From assembly GCA_049975425.1 (NCBI GenBank), contig JBNGDI010000005.1:62001-126000 (forward strand): a DNA stretch of 64,000 nucleotides, in the 5' to 3' direction. Each line of letters opens with the position of its first letter. Positions within the stretch are counted from its first letter, which is position 1. The DNA is from HyVt-105 sp049975425 (GTDB lineage: Bacteria > Bacteroidota > Bacteroidia > Bacteroidales > VadinHA17). The position numbers and the translations under genes were made by a program. The notes under the pieces are model-generated. The model did no database searches. It had not been told where the DNA came from and saw nothing but the letters and a program-made list of their open reading frames with translations. This document shows positions 51,393 to 60,245 of the stretch, in pieces.

Positions 51393-52306
51393 CAGGCAAA
51401 AAGATTGGAAGGGTATGCTCCCCTGTCGACCAGGGCCTGAATTTCCTTTACCACCCTGGGCTTGTCTTCCCGGTATGTCACTCCAAACCAGTGTTCATCA
51501 TTCGGCAGCACCTTTACATCACCTTCTCCGTTTCTGATCACATCCTGTACCAGGGTAGGAATATAGAATTCAGCTTTCGGATTGCCGGCGTTCTTTTCCA
51601 GAAAGTTCCGGAAGCTTTTCTCCAGCAACGGGAAAATGGCCGGCGTGAAACCCCATATATTCATCGACACCGGTTCATCCCCCGTGAGTGTTCTGAGCTT
51701 CCCGTTGGGCCCGGTGTATCCTATCCTGTCGCCGCGCCAGCCGATATCGGTGATCTCTTCGATGTGTGTAAGGTATCCTTTCTCATTGGTCCGGCAAACA
51801 CCCCTTGCCACCGTGCCGTGCCTGGTAAGGGTTTTGTTCAGTGAATATCCAACCATGGAAAAATGGGTATCCTGTTCGTCACGATTATTCTCCTGAAGCC
51901 AGGAAGCTGTCATACGGTAGGCATTTCTTCCGTAAAAATCATCCGCATTGATCACCACAAAAGGAGAATCCACCTTGCCGGCGCCCACCAGCACGGCGTG
52001 AGCCGTTCCCCAGGGTTTGGTGCGGCTTTCCGATACCCTGAACCCATCAGGAACCATATTTAGTTCCTGCATAACAAAATCCACCTCTACCCTGCCGGCC
52101 CATCGCTTACGGAACAAGGCACTGAATTCTTTTTCAATATCGCGCCTGATAACAAATACTACCCTGTCAAATCCTTCCCTGATGGCATCGAACACGGAAT
52201 AATCAATAATGGCTTCGCCCGACGGCCCTACTTCATCCATTTGTTTGAGCCCGCCATACCGGCTCCCCATACCGGCCGCCAGAACATAAAGAGTGAGATG
52301 GTTCAT
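51392..52306 (-). CDS. Sugar-nucleotidyltransferase-like protein
   Basis: 304 residues of the NTP_transferase (GT-A nucleotidyltransferase) fold: LAAGMGSRYGGLKQMDEVG at the nucleotide site, VFVIRRDIEKEF, and the metal-binding VINADDFYG. The C-terminal part (NDEHWFGVTYREDKP) is typical of this Bacteroidota group. It lacks the left-handed helix of GlmU-type enzymes and is longer than MurU. It probably activates a sugar 1-phosphate with NTP; the sugar is not known. It lies divergently beside anmK (about 170 bp), so a link to cell-wall sugar recycling is possible, but only by location. Confidence 0.8.
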   Translation of the reverse strand: MNHLTLYVLAAGMGSRYGGLKQMDEVGPSGEAIIDYSVFDAIREGFDRVVFVIRRDIEKEFSALFRKRWAGRVEVDFVMQELNMVPDGFRVSESRTKPWGTAHAVLVGAGKVDSPFVVINADDFYGRNAYRMTASWLQENNRDEQDTHFSMVGYSLNKTLTRHGTVARGVCRTNEKGYLTHIEEITDIGWRGDRIGYTGPNGKLRTLTGDEPVSMNIWGFTPAIFPLLEKSFRNFLEKNAGNPKAEFYIPTLVQDVIRNGEGDVKVLPNDEHWFGVTYREDKPRVVKEIQALVDRGAYPSNLFA

Positions 52307-52473
52307 GATTGGACTATTACGTTTATGGTTTTGTGCCCCCGAAAATACAGGTTCCCGTTCAATTTTCCGAAAAATTTATTGCGGATGATTTTGAAAGCCC
52401 CCCTTTTACCGCCACATTTCCCATGGCACATAATCAAAAGCGGATAAGAAAAAATTTCTTATCTTCATCCATC

Positions 52474-53547
52474 ATGAAAAAGCGCAAACATCGCGTAAGC
52501 TATACTGCAGTCGGAGTAATGTCAGGCACCTCGCTCGACGGTTTGGATATGGCGCTGGCCCGGTTTACCGAAACCGCCAGGGGATGGGAATACCAGTTGA
52601 TCGATGCCGCCACAGTACCCTATTCCCCCGAGTGGGTTACCCGGCTTGCCGAAGCACATCATCACCTGGAAAGGAGCCTGATAGATCTTCATGTGGAATA
52701 CGGTGAATGGATCGGAGAACAGGTTAAGAAATTTCTGGATAAACAGGCTGTGGCGGCCGATATGATCGGTTCCCACGGCCATACCATCATTCACCGTCCT
52801 GAGATCGAGATTACCGTGCAGATAGGCGACGGACCAAGCATTGCCCGCAAAACAGGGATCACCACCATCTATAATTTCAGGCACCGCGACGTGTCGCTGG
52901 GAGGGCAGGGAGCACCTCTGGTGCCCATGGGCGATCAGGAATTGTTCAGGGAATACGATGCCTGCCTGAACATCGGGGGTTTTTCAAATATTTCCTACAG
53001 GAAAAATGACAAAAGGATTGCTTACGACATCGGCCCTGCCAATATTCTGCTGAACAACTATGTGCGGGAACATTTTTCCGTACCTTTTGACAGAAACGGG
53101 GAACTGGGAAGAAATGGCCGGCCGGTACCCGAAATGCTTTACCGGCTGAACCAGCAAATCTTTTACCGCCAACCACCTCCGAAATCCCTGGGCAGGGAGT
53201 GGGTGGAAAGAAACATCATGCCTGTGATCAACCGTACACAGGCTACACACGAAGATATCCTCCGTACCCTTTACGAACACATTTCCGACCTGATTTATTT
53301 CGAATTGCTTCCTTTCGAAAAAGTGCTGGTAACGGGAGGAGGCGCCTTTAACACCTTCCTGCTGGAGCTGATCGAAGAAAAGGGCGGGCGCCCGCTGACC
53401 CTTCCCGATCCTTTGCTGGTCAATTACAAAGAAGCCCTGGTATTCGGATTCCTGGCCGTACTGCGCTTCCTCGGAAGGCACAACTGCCTGGCAAGCGTAA
53501 CGGGAGCCAAACACGACAACATGGGAGGGTTTATTTATCGTGTGTAG
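52474..53547 (+). CDS. anmK: Anhydro-N-acetylmuramic acid kinase
   Basis: 357 residues from the ATG at 52474 (MKKRKHRVSYTAVGVMSGTS). The frame is open 165 bp further upstream but that part shows no family similarity. AnmK phosphorylates and opens 1,6-anhydroMurNAc from recycled peptidoglycan to MurNAc-6-phosphate. Motifs: GVMSGTSLDGLDMALARF (phosphate binding), GSHGHTIIHRP, IGDGPSIARKTGITTIYNFR, LNIGGFSNISY, AYDIGPANILLN, VTGGGAFNTFLLELI. All fit the family. The etherase MurQ that follows in the pathway is not encoded nearby. Confidence 0.94.
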   Translation: MKKRKHRVSYTAVGVMSGTSLDGLDMALARFTETARGWEYQLIDAATVPYSPEWVTRLAEAHHHLERSLIDLHVEYGEWIGEQVKKFLDKQAVAADMIGSHGHTIIHRPEIEITVQIGDGPSIARKTGITTIYNFRHRDVSLGGQGAPLVPMGDQELFREYDACLNIGGFSNISYRKNDKRIAYDIGPANILLNNYVREHFSVPFDRNGELGRNGRPVPEMLYRLNQQIFYRQPPPKSLGREWVERNIMPVINRTQATHEDILRTLYEHISDLIYFELLPFEKVLVTGGGAFNTFLLELIEEKGGRPLTLPDPLLVNYKEALVFGFLAVLRFLGRHNCLASVTGAKHDNMGGFIYRV

Positions 53548-53598
53548 GCTTTTTTTCTTATTTTTACCCGTTCTAAATATCAAACATGTTTTGTGACT

Positions 53599-54738
53599 AT
53601 GGAAAATTTTATTGCCCATAATCCTACCAAAGTACACTTTGGCAGGGGAGTGGTAAACGATCTTGGAAAAGCAGCCCGCAGCTACGGTAGCCGGGTTTTG
53701 TTCATGTACGGAAAAGGTTCGGCCGTTAAGAACGGATATTACGACCAGGTAAAGGAACAACTGGTCGGCGCCGGAATGCAGGTGGCTGAATACAGCGGGA
53801 TAAAACCCAATCCGGTTATTGGGGATGTGGAAATGGCGGCTGACCTTGGCCGCCGTGAACAGTCGGAACTGATTGTGGCTCTGGGTGGCGGAAGCGTGAT
53901 CGATTCGGCTAAAATCACCGCCCTGTGCATAGCCAATGACATGAAAGGGTGGGATATTATGACCGGTGCCGCCGAACCGGTAAAAACCATTCCCCTCATT
54001 GCCGTGCTTACCCTGGCGGCCACCGGTACCGAAATGAACGGATCGGCCGTTGTTCAGAATCCCGAAACACGCGAAAAGCTGGGATACTGGAACCCGCTGA
54101 ATTTCCCGGTTCATTCCTTCCTTGACCCGGAATACACCTACACGGTACCCGAAGATTATACGGCATACGGTATTGCCGATCTCATTGCTCACTGCCTCGA
54201 GAACTTCTTCGGAAAAGGAGATGCCCCCCTGTCCGACCGGTTTATTTACAGCATTATTCAGGAAGCCCTGGAAGTAGGCCCCCTGGTACTGAAAGAACCG
54301 GAAAACTACGAATACAGGGCCCGGATTATGTGGGCGGCCACCAACGCGCTCAACGGATTGACCCAGCAGGGAAAAGCTTACGGTGACTGGGGGGTGCATG
54401 CCATCGGCCATACCCTTTCATTCCTGTACGACACCCCTCACGGAGCCACCCTTTCCATTGCCTACCCCGCCTGGCTGAAACTGCAGGCCGATAGAATCCC
54501 GGAACGGATCACCACCCTCGGGAAAAACCTTTTCGGGGTGCATACCCCCGACAGAACCATCGAAAAAGTGAAAAAAATGTTTACCTCCCTCCGTTGCCCC
54601 CTGTACCTTTCAGATATCGGTATTGATAATTCACACAAAACAGAAATCGTAAAACTGATGAACACCAACCGGGTTACCGGCCGGAATTATGCGCTTTCTG
54701 ACGCCGACCACCTCAAACTGGTCAATTACATGATGTGA
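53599..54738 (+). CDS. Iron-containing alcohol dehydrogenase (BdhA/YqhD-like)
   Basis: 379 residues from the ATG at 53599; a GTG six bases upstream is less likely. Family III alcohol dehydrogenase with an N-terminal Rossmann-like half: NPTKVHFGRGVVNDLG, VLFMYGKGSAVKNGYYDQV, LIVALGGGSVIDSAK. The C-terminal helical metal domain has IADLIAHCLENFF and HAIGHTLSFLYDTPHGATLS with the metal-binding His residues (H-x3-H and a further His) plus the Asp in IADL. The GGGSVID and TGTEMNGSAVV blocks put it with NAD(P)H butanol dehydrogenase/aldehyde reductases. It probably reduces aldehydes during fermentation or detoxification. It follows anmK by about 50 bp. Confidence 0.9.
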   Translation: MENFIAHNPTKVHFGRGVVNDLGKAARSYGSRVLFMYGKGSAVKNGYYDQVKEQLVGAGMQVAEYSGIKPNPVIGDVEMAADLGRREQSELIVALGGGSVIDSAKITALCIANDMKGWDIMTGAAEPVKTIPLIAVLTLAATGTEMNGSAVVQNPETREKLGYWNPLNFPVHSFLDPEYTYTVPEDYTAYGIADLIAHCLENFFGKGDAPLSDRFIYSIIQEALEVGPLVLKEPENYEYRARIMWAATNALNGLTQQGKAYGDWGVHAIGHTLSFLYDTPHGATLSIAYPAWLKLQADRIPERITTLGKNLFGVHTPDRTIEKVKKMFTSLRCPLYLSDIGIDNSHKTEIVKLMNTNRVTGRNYALSDADHLKLVNYMM

Positions 54739-54780
54739 TGGAAAAATATTATGCAACATAGGCAGTAATACTGATTTTTC

Positions 54781-54788
54781 TATTTTTG
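54781..54788 (+). promoter_or_regulatory. Candidate -7 element of the C69 dipeptidase gene
   Basis: TATTTTTG matches TAnnTTTG, 47 bp upstream of the ATG at 54835. The -33 element is not clear. Confidence 0.45.
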
Positions 54789-54834
54789 AAACCTCAGAAA
54801 AAACCCTTTTTTACAGAAACAAAAAACCGGTTAT

Positions 54835-56547
54835 ATGAGAAGAAACAGCAAGATTATGAAGAAAACCATTCTCGCGGCAGGACTCCTGCTGGCATCGGCA
54901 GGCACGGGAAAGGCCTGTACCAACTTCCTGATCACCAGGGGGGCATCGGTTGACGGCTCCACCATGATTACTTATTCGGCCGATTCCCACGTATTGTACG
55001 GGGAGTTGTATTTCTGGCCCGCCATGACCTATCCCGAAGGAACCATGATGGACATTTTCGAATGGGATACAGGTAAATTTCTGGGCCGCATCAAACAGGC
55101 AAGGCAAACTTACAGTGTGGTGGGAAATATGAACGAACACCAGCTGGCCATCGGGGAAACCACCTTCGGCGGAATACGTGAAGCCCGTGGCACCGGCGGA
55201 ATCATGGATTACGGAAGCCTGATTTATGTCACCCTGCAGCGGGCGAAAAATGCCCGGGAAGCCATAAAAACCATTGCCGAATTACTGGATGAATACGGAT
55301 ACTACAGCTCGGGCGAATCATTCTCCATTGCCGATCCCAATGAAGCATGGATCATGGAACTGATCGGCAGAGGTAACAACGAAAAGGGAGCCGTATGGGT
55401 AGCCCGCCGGATACCCGACGGGTACATATCCGGCCATGCCAATCAGGCCCGCATCACCACCTTCCCGCTGGAAGACGGAAAAACGTCCATCTCATCGAAA
55501 CATCTCGATAAAATATTCGAACCCGGCATTGAAACAGTATACTGCGCCGATATATTCGACGTGGCACATAAACTGGGATACGAAGGAAAGGACAGGGATT
55601 TCTCCTTTTCCGATTTCTTTGCCCCCGTTGATTTCGGGGCCGCCCGCTTCTGCGAAGCCCGTGTGTTTGCCATGTTTAACCGGGTGAATTCAGGTATGGG
55701 GAAATACCTGGACTATGCCATGGGAAAAGACCTCAAAAACCGCATGCCGCTGTGGATCAAACCCGACAAAAAACTATCGGTCCACGATGTTATGCAACTC
55801 ATGCGCGATTATTATCAGGGAACCCCCATGGACATGACACAGGATATCGGGGCTGGTCCCTACAACTGCATCGTCCGGTGGAGGCCATTGACCTGGGAAG
55901 TGGACGGAAAAACCTATTTCAACGAACGGGCCACTTCCACCCAGCAAACCGGCTTTTCATTCGTAACCCAGAGCCGGAACTGGCTTCCCGACCCTGTAGG
56001 GGGGATCCTCTGGTTCGGAGTGGACGATACCTATACCACCGTTTATACCCCGATGTACTGCGGAATGATGGAAGTGCCGCATAGCTTTGAAAAGGGAAAC
56101 GGCTCTATGATGGAATTCAGTGAGGATGCAGCTTTCTGGGTGTTCAACCAGGTGTCGAATTTTGCCTATACCCGGTACAGTGACATGATCGTTGATATTC
56201 AGGAAGTACAGAAAAAGCTGGAAAAAGGCTATATCGATGCCGTCCCGTTTGTTGACAGGGCTGCCTCGGAAATGTACGCATCCAACCCCCGACTCGCCCG
56301 TGAATTCCTGACCCGTTTTTCGGTGGATGCCGGAAACCACACCGTGGCCGAATGGAAAAAGCTTTACCGACATCTTTTCATCAAATACCTTGACGGAAAT
56401 ATCAAAGAACCCAGCGAAAAACCGGAAGACCACAAATATGTGAATCCCAGGGTACAGTACCCTGGATACGGAGAAGAATGGTACCGCATGATCGTAAAGG
56501 AAACCGGCGACAAATTCCTGTACCTGGACGATACCGGCGGACATTAA
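54835..56547 (+). CDS. C69 family dipeptidase
   Basis: 570 residues. N-terminal signal sequence (TILAAGLLLASAGTGKA) with cleavage just ahead of the catalytic Cys28 in KACTNFLITRGASVDGSTM. That Cys should be the N-terminal nucleophile after processing, as in Ntn-hydrolases of the peptidase U34/PepD group. Further family pieces are GNMNEHQLAIGETTFGG, SFSIADPNEAWIMELIG, and NQARITTFPLED. Family members cleave dipeptides in the periplasm. A second ATG at 54856 is an alternative start. It is followed by an intrinsic terminator. Confidence 0.92.
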   Translation: MRRNSKIMKKTILAAGLLLASAGTGKACTNFLITRGASVDGSTMITYSADSHVLYGELYFWPAMTYPEGTMMDIFEWDTGKFLGRIKQARQTYSVVGNMNEHQLAIGETTFGGIREARGTGGIMDYGSLIYVTLQRAKNAREAIKTIAELLDEYGYYSSGESFSIADPNEAWIMELIGRGNNEKGAVWVARRIPDGYISGHANQARITTFPLEDGKTSISSKHLDKIFEPGIETVYCADIFDVAHKLGYEGKDRDFSFSDFFAPVDFGAARFCEARVFAMFNRVNSGMGKYLDYAMGKDLKNRMPLWIKPDKKLSVHDVMQLMRDYYQGTPMDMTQDIGAGPYNCIVRWRPLTWEVDGKTYFNERATSTQQTGFSFVTQSRNWLPDPVGGILWFGVDDTYTTVYTPMYCGMMEVPHSFEKGNGSMMEFSEDAAFWVFNQVSNFAYTRYSDMIVDIQEVQKKLEKGYIDAVPFVDRAASEMYASNPRLAREFLTRFSVDAGNHTVAEWKKLYRHLFIKYLDGNIKEPSEKPEDHKYVNPRVQYPGYGEEWYRMIVKETGDKFLYLDDTGGH

Positions 56548-56583
56548 TTCCCGTTTGGGAAACGGACAGATAATATTCCTTCA

Positions 56584-56624
56584 AATAAGGCCGCATCCCC
56601 TTACTGAATGCGGCCTTATTTTTT
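56584..56624 (+). terminator. Intrinsic terminator after the C69 dipeptidase gene
   Basis: AATAAGGCCGCAT (56584-56596) and ATGCGGCCTTATT (56608-56620) form a 13-bp perfect stem with an 11-nt loop, followed by a T-run to 56624. Confidence 0.88.
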
Positions 56625-56659
56625 GTACAGAGGGAAGATGAAAAGATCATTCGGATAAT

Positions 56660-56691
56660 TTTGCACCATGTGAAAAATTTATGTAAGTTTG
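56660..56691 (+). promoter_or_regulatory. Promoter of rplS
   Basis: TTTG at 56660-56663 and TAAGTTTG at 56684-56691 are perfect -33 and -7 elements, 20 bp apart. The start near 56698 would give a leader of about 37 nt. Confidence 0.7.
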
Positions 56692-56734
56692 CGGTCGATT
56701 TTTCGGAAGGATAATATTCAAACACACTGCAGTC

Positions 56735-57091
56735 ATGGATCCCATCAGAACGGTTGAAAACACATTCCGGCAGGAAGGACAGCTGGAAAATATCCCTGCC
56801 TTCAAGGCCGGCGATACCATAACGGTGCACTATAAAATCAGGGAAGGAAACAAGGAAAGAATACAGCAGTTCCGCGGCGTAGTGCTCCAGCGCCGAGGAA
56901 ACGGTACAGGCGAAACCTTCACCGTAAGGAAAATGTCGGGAAACATTGGTGTGGAAAGAATCTTTCCCATCGCTTCCCCCTTCATCGACAAGATTGAAGT
57001 AAACAAAAGGGGGAAAGTGCGCCGCGCCAGAATTTTTTACCTGAGGAAACTCACCGGCAAAAAAGCCCGCATTCAGGAAAAGAAATACTGA
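56735..57091 (+). CDS. rplS: 50S ribosomal protein bL19
   Basis: 118 residues. bL19 lies at the subunit interface next to 16S rRNA. Motifs: FKAGDTITVHYKIREGNKER, IQQFRGVVLQRRGNGTGETF, FPIASPFIDKIEV, and the C-terminal RGKVRRARIFYLRKLTGKKA. Full length. It has its own promoter and terminator and is not with trmD or rpsP, unlike in E. coli. Confidence 0.97.
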   Translation: MDPIRTVENTFRQEGQLENIPAFKAGDTITVHYKIREGNKERIQQFRGVVLQRRGNGTGETFTVRKMSGNIGVERIFPIASPFIDKIEVNKRGKVRRARIFYLRKLTGKKARIQEKKY

Positions 57092-57106
57092 TATACTGCA
57101 TCACTG

Positions 57107-57137
57107 AAAAAAGCTGCCCGGAAAGGCAGCTTTTTTT
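57107..57137 (+). terminator. Intrinsic terminator after rplS
   Basis: AAAAAAGCTGCC (57107-57118) pairs with GGCAGC and the T-run (57125-57137) around CGGAAA. It can also act for the convergent AsmA-like gene. Confidence 0.9.
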
Positions 57138-57165
57138 CGTCTGCTGCCACAGTCATGGATACCTG

Positions 57166-59994
57166 TCACTTCTGCTCCGTCTCTTCCCGCGCCCGTTCCA
57201 GGGCTTTCTGGTATTCGTTCTCAGCAATTTCCCTGGCCGTGTTATAGGCAGCATCGGCAGCTTTCCGAATTCCTTCGGCCCTGGCTCTGGCTTTCAGTTT
57301 CTCCACCATGTTGCTGCCTGCCTCCTGTTCTATCCTGTCGGCTTCTGCATAAGCCTTATCCCGTTCAGCCTCTGCCCGGATCAGCGCTTCTTCCCTTGCT
57401 TTCTCGGCCCGTTCAATTATCTGTTGCGCTCTTTCCCTGGCTTCATCCAGCACTTCTTCCTTTTTTTCTTCCGCCTTCTCCAAAACTTCTTCTTTTTTCT
57501 CTTCGATCACGGCTTCCGCCTGTTCACGAACCTGGCTTTTCAACTCCTGCACCGCCCCCTGCATGCTTTCCTTCAGGCTGAGCGAAATATCCGGGTCTTT
57601 CACCGTACCGGTAATCCGTACATCCACATTCACCCGGTCGCCCGGAGTAATATTCAGTCCCCGGGAAGCGGCGTTCGCCACCAGGTTATCCACTACCTGG
57701 TTAGCCCCTTCACCCATATAGCTACTCGGAACGGACATTTTTACCTGGAAATCCATTCTCTGGTCCAGTCCCTGCCTTCCTCCAACCACCATATCGATAT
57801 CACCCAGTCTGATCTCAAATGGTTCCACCAGCAGGTTGCCGTCGACAATCCGGAACAGGATACGGATATCTTTCAGGCGGTTGGTAATATCTTCTCTGAG
57901 CTTCAGCATACTCCTGATTTTGTCGAATGTGGAAACATTGACCAGGGTAACCTCATCGGAGCGCAATGATCCTTCACCGTTTACCGTGGAAAGCACCGGC
58001 ATCAGATCACTTCCCAGCAAACTGTTGTATTTCAAGCCCAGTGACATATTCCCCTCCAGCCCGGCCGCCAGGGGGGCCAGCTTCTGAATGGTCACAAAAC
58101 TGTTGTATGCACCGGGAATGCTTATATCCCTTACATTCAGGTCCAGCTCCACCGATGGTGCTTCCATATCTTCCGTATGGTATCCTCCGGTCACTCCCAC
58201 TGTTCCGTTCAGCAAATCAAACAGCAACTGGTCAAGCAATACTTTTTTGTCACGCACAATGATCCTGCCCTGCAGATCCGAAATATCCATATTCCCGAAC
58301 TGGATTTTCTTCATCTCGGAAATCAGCTCGAAATCCACATTCCCCGGCACCTCAATCACCGATAGAGCGAGGCTGTCATCTTCTTCCTCCGTTTCTTCCT
58401 CTTCCGTTTCGGGCATCAGTTCATTCAGGTTCAGCTTGCTGGAAGTAAAAGCAAACCGGCCGCGCACCGTTTCATTCTCCCGGAACACATAGGGAATGAA
58501 ATTTTCCATTCTTCCCGTAAAATGCATATCGCTCCCTCCCATCAACAGGTCGAGCTGTCTGATCTCAACATAACGCGGGGAAAAAAACATCCCGGCCACC
58601 GGTATCTGCACAGGCACAGGCAGCGCCGGCGTGTTGAACACAAAATTTTCCAGCTTCAGGGAACCATCGGCAGTGAATCTTTCATAGTCTTCCTGTTCGA
58701 TCCACGACAGCCTCCCCCCAAGGGTAAGAGCCGCATCAAGAATTCCTTCCAGAGTGGTTTCTTCCATGGGAATGGCATCAGCCAGAGAGCCCAGATCGAT
58801 CCGTCCGTTCACTTCCCCGGAAAGCTCAGGATCACTGATTGGGGTCCGTACGTGAAAACCGGCCGTGAACGGATTATCCCCGATGCGGAAAGAAAAATGT
58901 TCCACATCCACAGTTGACCGGTCCATATCATGCCCGTCTACAAACACCCGGGTGTCAATGTTCACCCCTTCCACCGAGCGGGGAAGGTCGGGATAACGGA
59001 ACATGGCATCTTTCACCAGCAGGGAAAGCCGTATATCGGGATAAACGGTATCTACCGCAATGTACTCTCCGGCAACACTTCCCTCCAGGGAAAGGCTCCC
59101 CGTTGTTTCCAGCCCGGCAAAATCTTCCGTATACATGGCAGGAACCATGGAAAGCAATGATTTGAAGGAGGTCTCCTTCGCGAAAAAACGAAGGTCTACC
59201 GGATAACCTGTTTCTTTCATGGCGGCTCTCCCTTCCAGTCCCAGCACAATTTCATTCAGTTGCAGTTCGTTTTCTTCCAGAGTAAACTCCATGGCATTGA
59301 GATCGGCCTCGATCCTGGCACCGAAGGCAGCACGCGCACGGTTGAGGTATTTCACCCCGTCCATCTCCACATCCAGGGCCCCGATGGCAAGGTCTATCTC
59401 AATAGTGGTAAGTTCCCGGTTCATATCTCCGCTCAGCACAAAATCCAGCGGTTCCAGCATGGCCGCCATATTCGATGCTTCATCCAGATAAGCAATCCGC
59501 CCCTTTCTGATCTCAAATTTCTGCAATTCCACCCGTATGGCAGGAATTTCCATGGCAGCCGTATCCGTTTCCACTTCCTCCTCCGAAGGGAGCATGATAT
59601 CCCAGTTCACAGAGCCGTCGGCAAGCGCCCGGGCCATCACCACCGGCCGGTCGAGCAGCACCGACCGTACCTGGATTCCTTCTCCTTTGATCAGCGGCAT
59701 CAGGTTTACCGTGGCACCGAATGACCTGAACCCGGCCAGAGTATCTCCGTTAAAAACACCGGTACCGATTACTGACAGGTCATCCATCCGGAAAGACAGG
59801 TTGGGGAAATGCCGTAACAAACTCAGCCTGAAGTCGCTGAATTCTACCTGTGCTTTCAGGTTTTTGTTGATTTCACTTTTTACAGCTGCCAGAATCTGAC
59901 CTTTGAAAAGAACGGGAATCAGAATGGCAGCTGCCAGAAGCAGGGTAACGATCACACCCAGCGTAATAAAGAATATTTTCAATGCCTTTTTCAT
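57166..59994 (-). CDS. AsmA-like protein with long helical C-terminal tail
   Basis: 942 residues from the ATG at 59994 (MKKALKIFFITLGVIVTLLL). The frame is open 36 codons further upstream, but only a few bases separate it there from a tRNA gene, and those codons do not look coding. One N-terminal membrane helix (residues 6-28) is followed by an AsmA domain (FSDFRLSLLRHFPNLSFRMD, beta-taco repeats) and a C-terminal AsmA part (about 590-830, RDKKVLLDQLLFDLLNGTVG, DKIRSMLKLREDI). AsmA/TamB proteins are thought to bridge the envelope and carry phospholipids. The last about 120 residues are an uninterrupted charged coiled coil (EKKEEVLEKAEEKKEEVLDE, RAEKAREEALIRAEAERDKA), not part of typical AsmA proteins. 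Confidence 0.85.
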   Translation of the reverse strand: MKKALKIFFITLGVIVTLLLAAAILIPVLFKGQILAAVKSEINKNLKAQVEFSDFRLSLLRHFPNLSFRMDDLSVIGTGVFNGDTLAGFRSFGATVNLMPLIKGEGIQVRSVLLDRPVVMARALADGSVNWDIMLPSEEEVETDTAAMEIPAIRVELQKFEIRKGRIAYLDEASNMAAMLEPLDFVLSGDMNRELTTIEIDLAIGALDVEMDGVKYLNRARAAFGARIEADLNAMEFTLEENELQLNEIVLGLEGRAAMKETGYPVDLRFFAKETSFKSLLSMVPAMYTEDFAGLETTGSLSLEGSVAGEYIAVDTVYPDIRLSLLVKDAMFRYPDLPRSVEGVNIDTRVFVDGHDMDRSTVDVEHFSFRIGDNPFTAGFHVRTPISDPELSGEVNGRIDLGSLADAIPMEETTLEGILDAALTLGGRLSWIEQEDYERFTADGSLKLENFVFNTPALPVPVQIPVAGMFFSPRYVEIRQLDLLMGGSDMHFTGRMENFIPYVFRENETVRGRFAFTSSKLNLNELMPETEEEETEEEDDSLALSVIEVPGNVDFELISEMKKIQFGNMDISDLQGRIIVRDKKVLLDQLLFDLLNGTVGVTGGYHTEDMEAPSVELDLNVRDISIPGAYNSFVTIQKLAPLAAGLEGNMSLGLKYNSLLGSDLMPVLSTVNGEGSLRSDEVTLVNVSTFDKIRSMLKLREDITNRLKDIRILFRIVDGNLLVEPFEIRLGDIDMVVGGRQGLDQRMDFQVKMSVPSSYMGEGANQVVDNLVANAASRGLNITPGDRVNVDVRITGTVKDPDISLSLKESMQGAVQELKSQVREQAEAVIEEKKEEVLEKAEEKKEEVLDEARERAQQIIERAEKAREEALIRAEAERDKAYAEADRIEQEAGSNMVEKLKARARAEGIRKAADAAYNTAREIAENEYQKALERAREETEQK

Positions 59995-60066
59995 AGCCGG
60001 AAACATTTTATGGTAAAGGTAATAAATCAAAGCAAATGGTAACACATTGGTGATTCGGCCGGGACG

Positions 60067-60097
60067 TTTACAGAATTGAAAAAAAACAATATCTTTG
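60067..60097 (+). promoter_or_regulatory. Promoter of tRNA-Arg
   Basis: TATCTTTG (60090-60097) is a perfect -7 element, 12 bp ahead of the mature 5' end. TTTA at 60067-60070 sits at the right -33 distance (19 bp) with one mismatch to TTTG. Confidence 0.6.
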
Positions 60098-60109
60098 CAC
60101 ACATATCCC

Positions 60110-60183
60110 GGACCCGTAGCTTAATTGGATAGAGCACCTGACTACGGATCAGGAGGTTGGGGGTTCGAGTCCCTCCGGGTTCA
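60110..60183 (+). tRNA. tRNA-Arg (anticodon ACG)
   Basis: 74 nt with all four arms. The acceptor GGACCCG pairs with CGGGTTC (one G-U), and the discriminator is A. The D-arm is GCTTAATTGGATAGAGC. The anticodon arm is CCTGA-CTACGGA-TCAGG, giving anticodon ACG. The T-loop is GGTTCGAGTCC. CCA is not encoded. A34 is expected to be edited to inosine by TadA so the tRNA reads CGU, CGC and CGA. Confidence 0.96.
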
Positions 60184-60187
60184 CAAA

Positions 60188-60216
60188 AATGGTCACTGCC
60201 GGTGACCATTTTTTTT
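60188..60216 (+). terminator. Intrinsic terminator after tRNA-Arg
   Basis: AATGGTCAC (60188-60196) pairs with GTGACCATT (60202-60210) around TGCCG, followed by a T-run to 60216. Confidence 0.88.
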
Positions 60217-60245
60217 ATTACATTCGTATATAAACAATCACCCGG

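Noticed and set aside
52984..54411. A 475-codon minus-strand frame spanning anmK and the alcohol dehydrogenase
   Set aside because: It covers two well-supported plus-strand genes and the gap between them, and its composition is that of a shadow frame.
60003..60102. Longer AsmA-like protein starting upstream at 60102
   Set aside because: The extra codons end beside the tRNA-Arg promoter and carry no signal-peptide or family features. The ATG at 59994 begins with the expected membrane helix.
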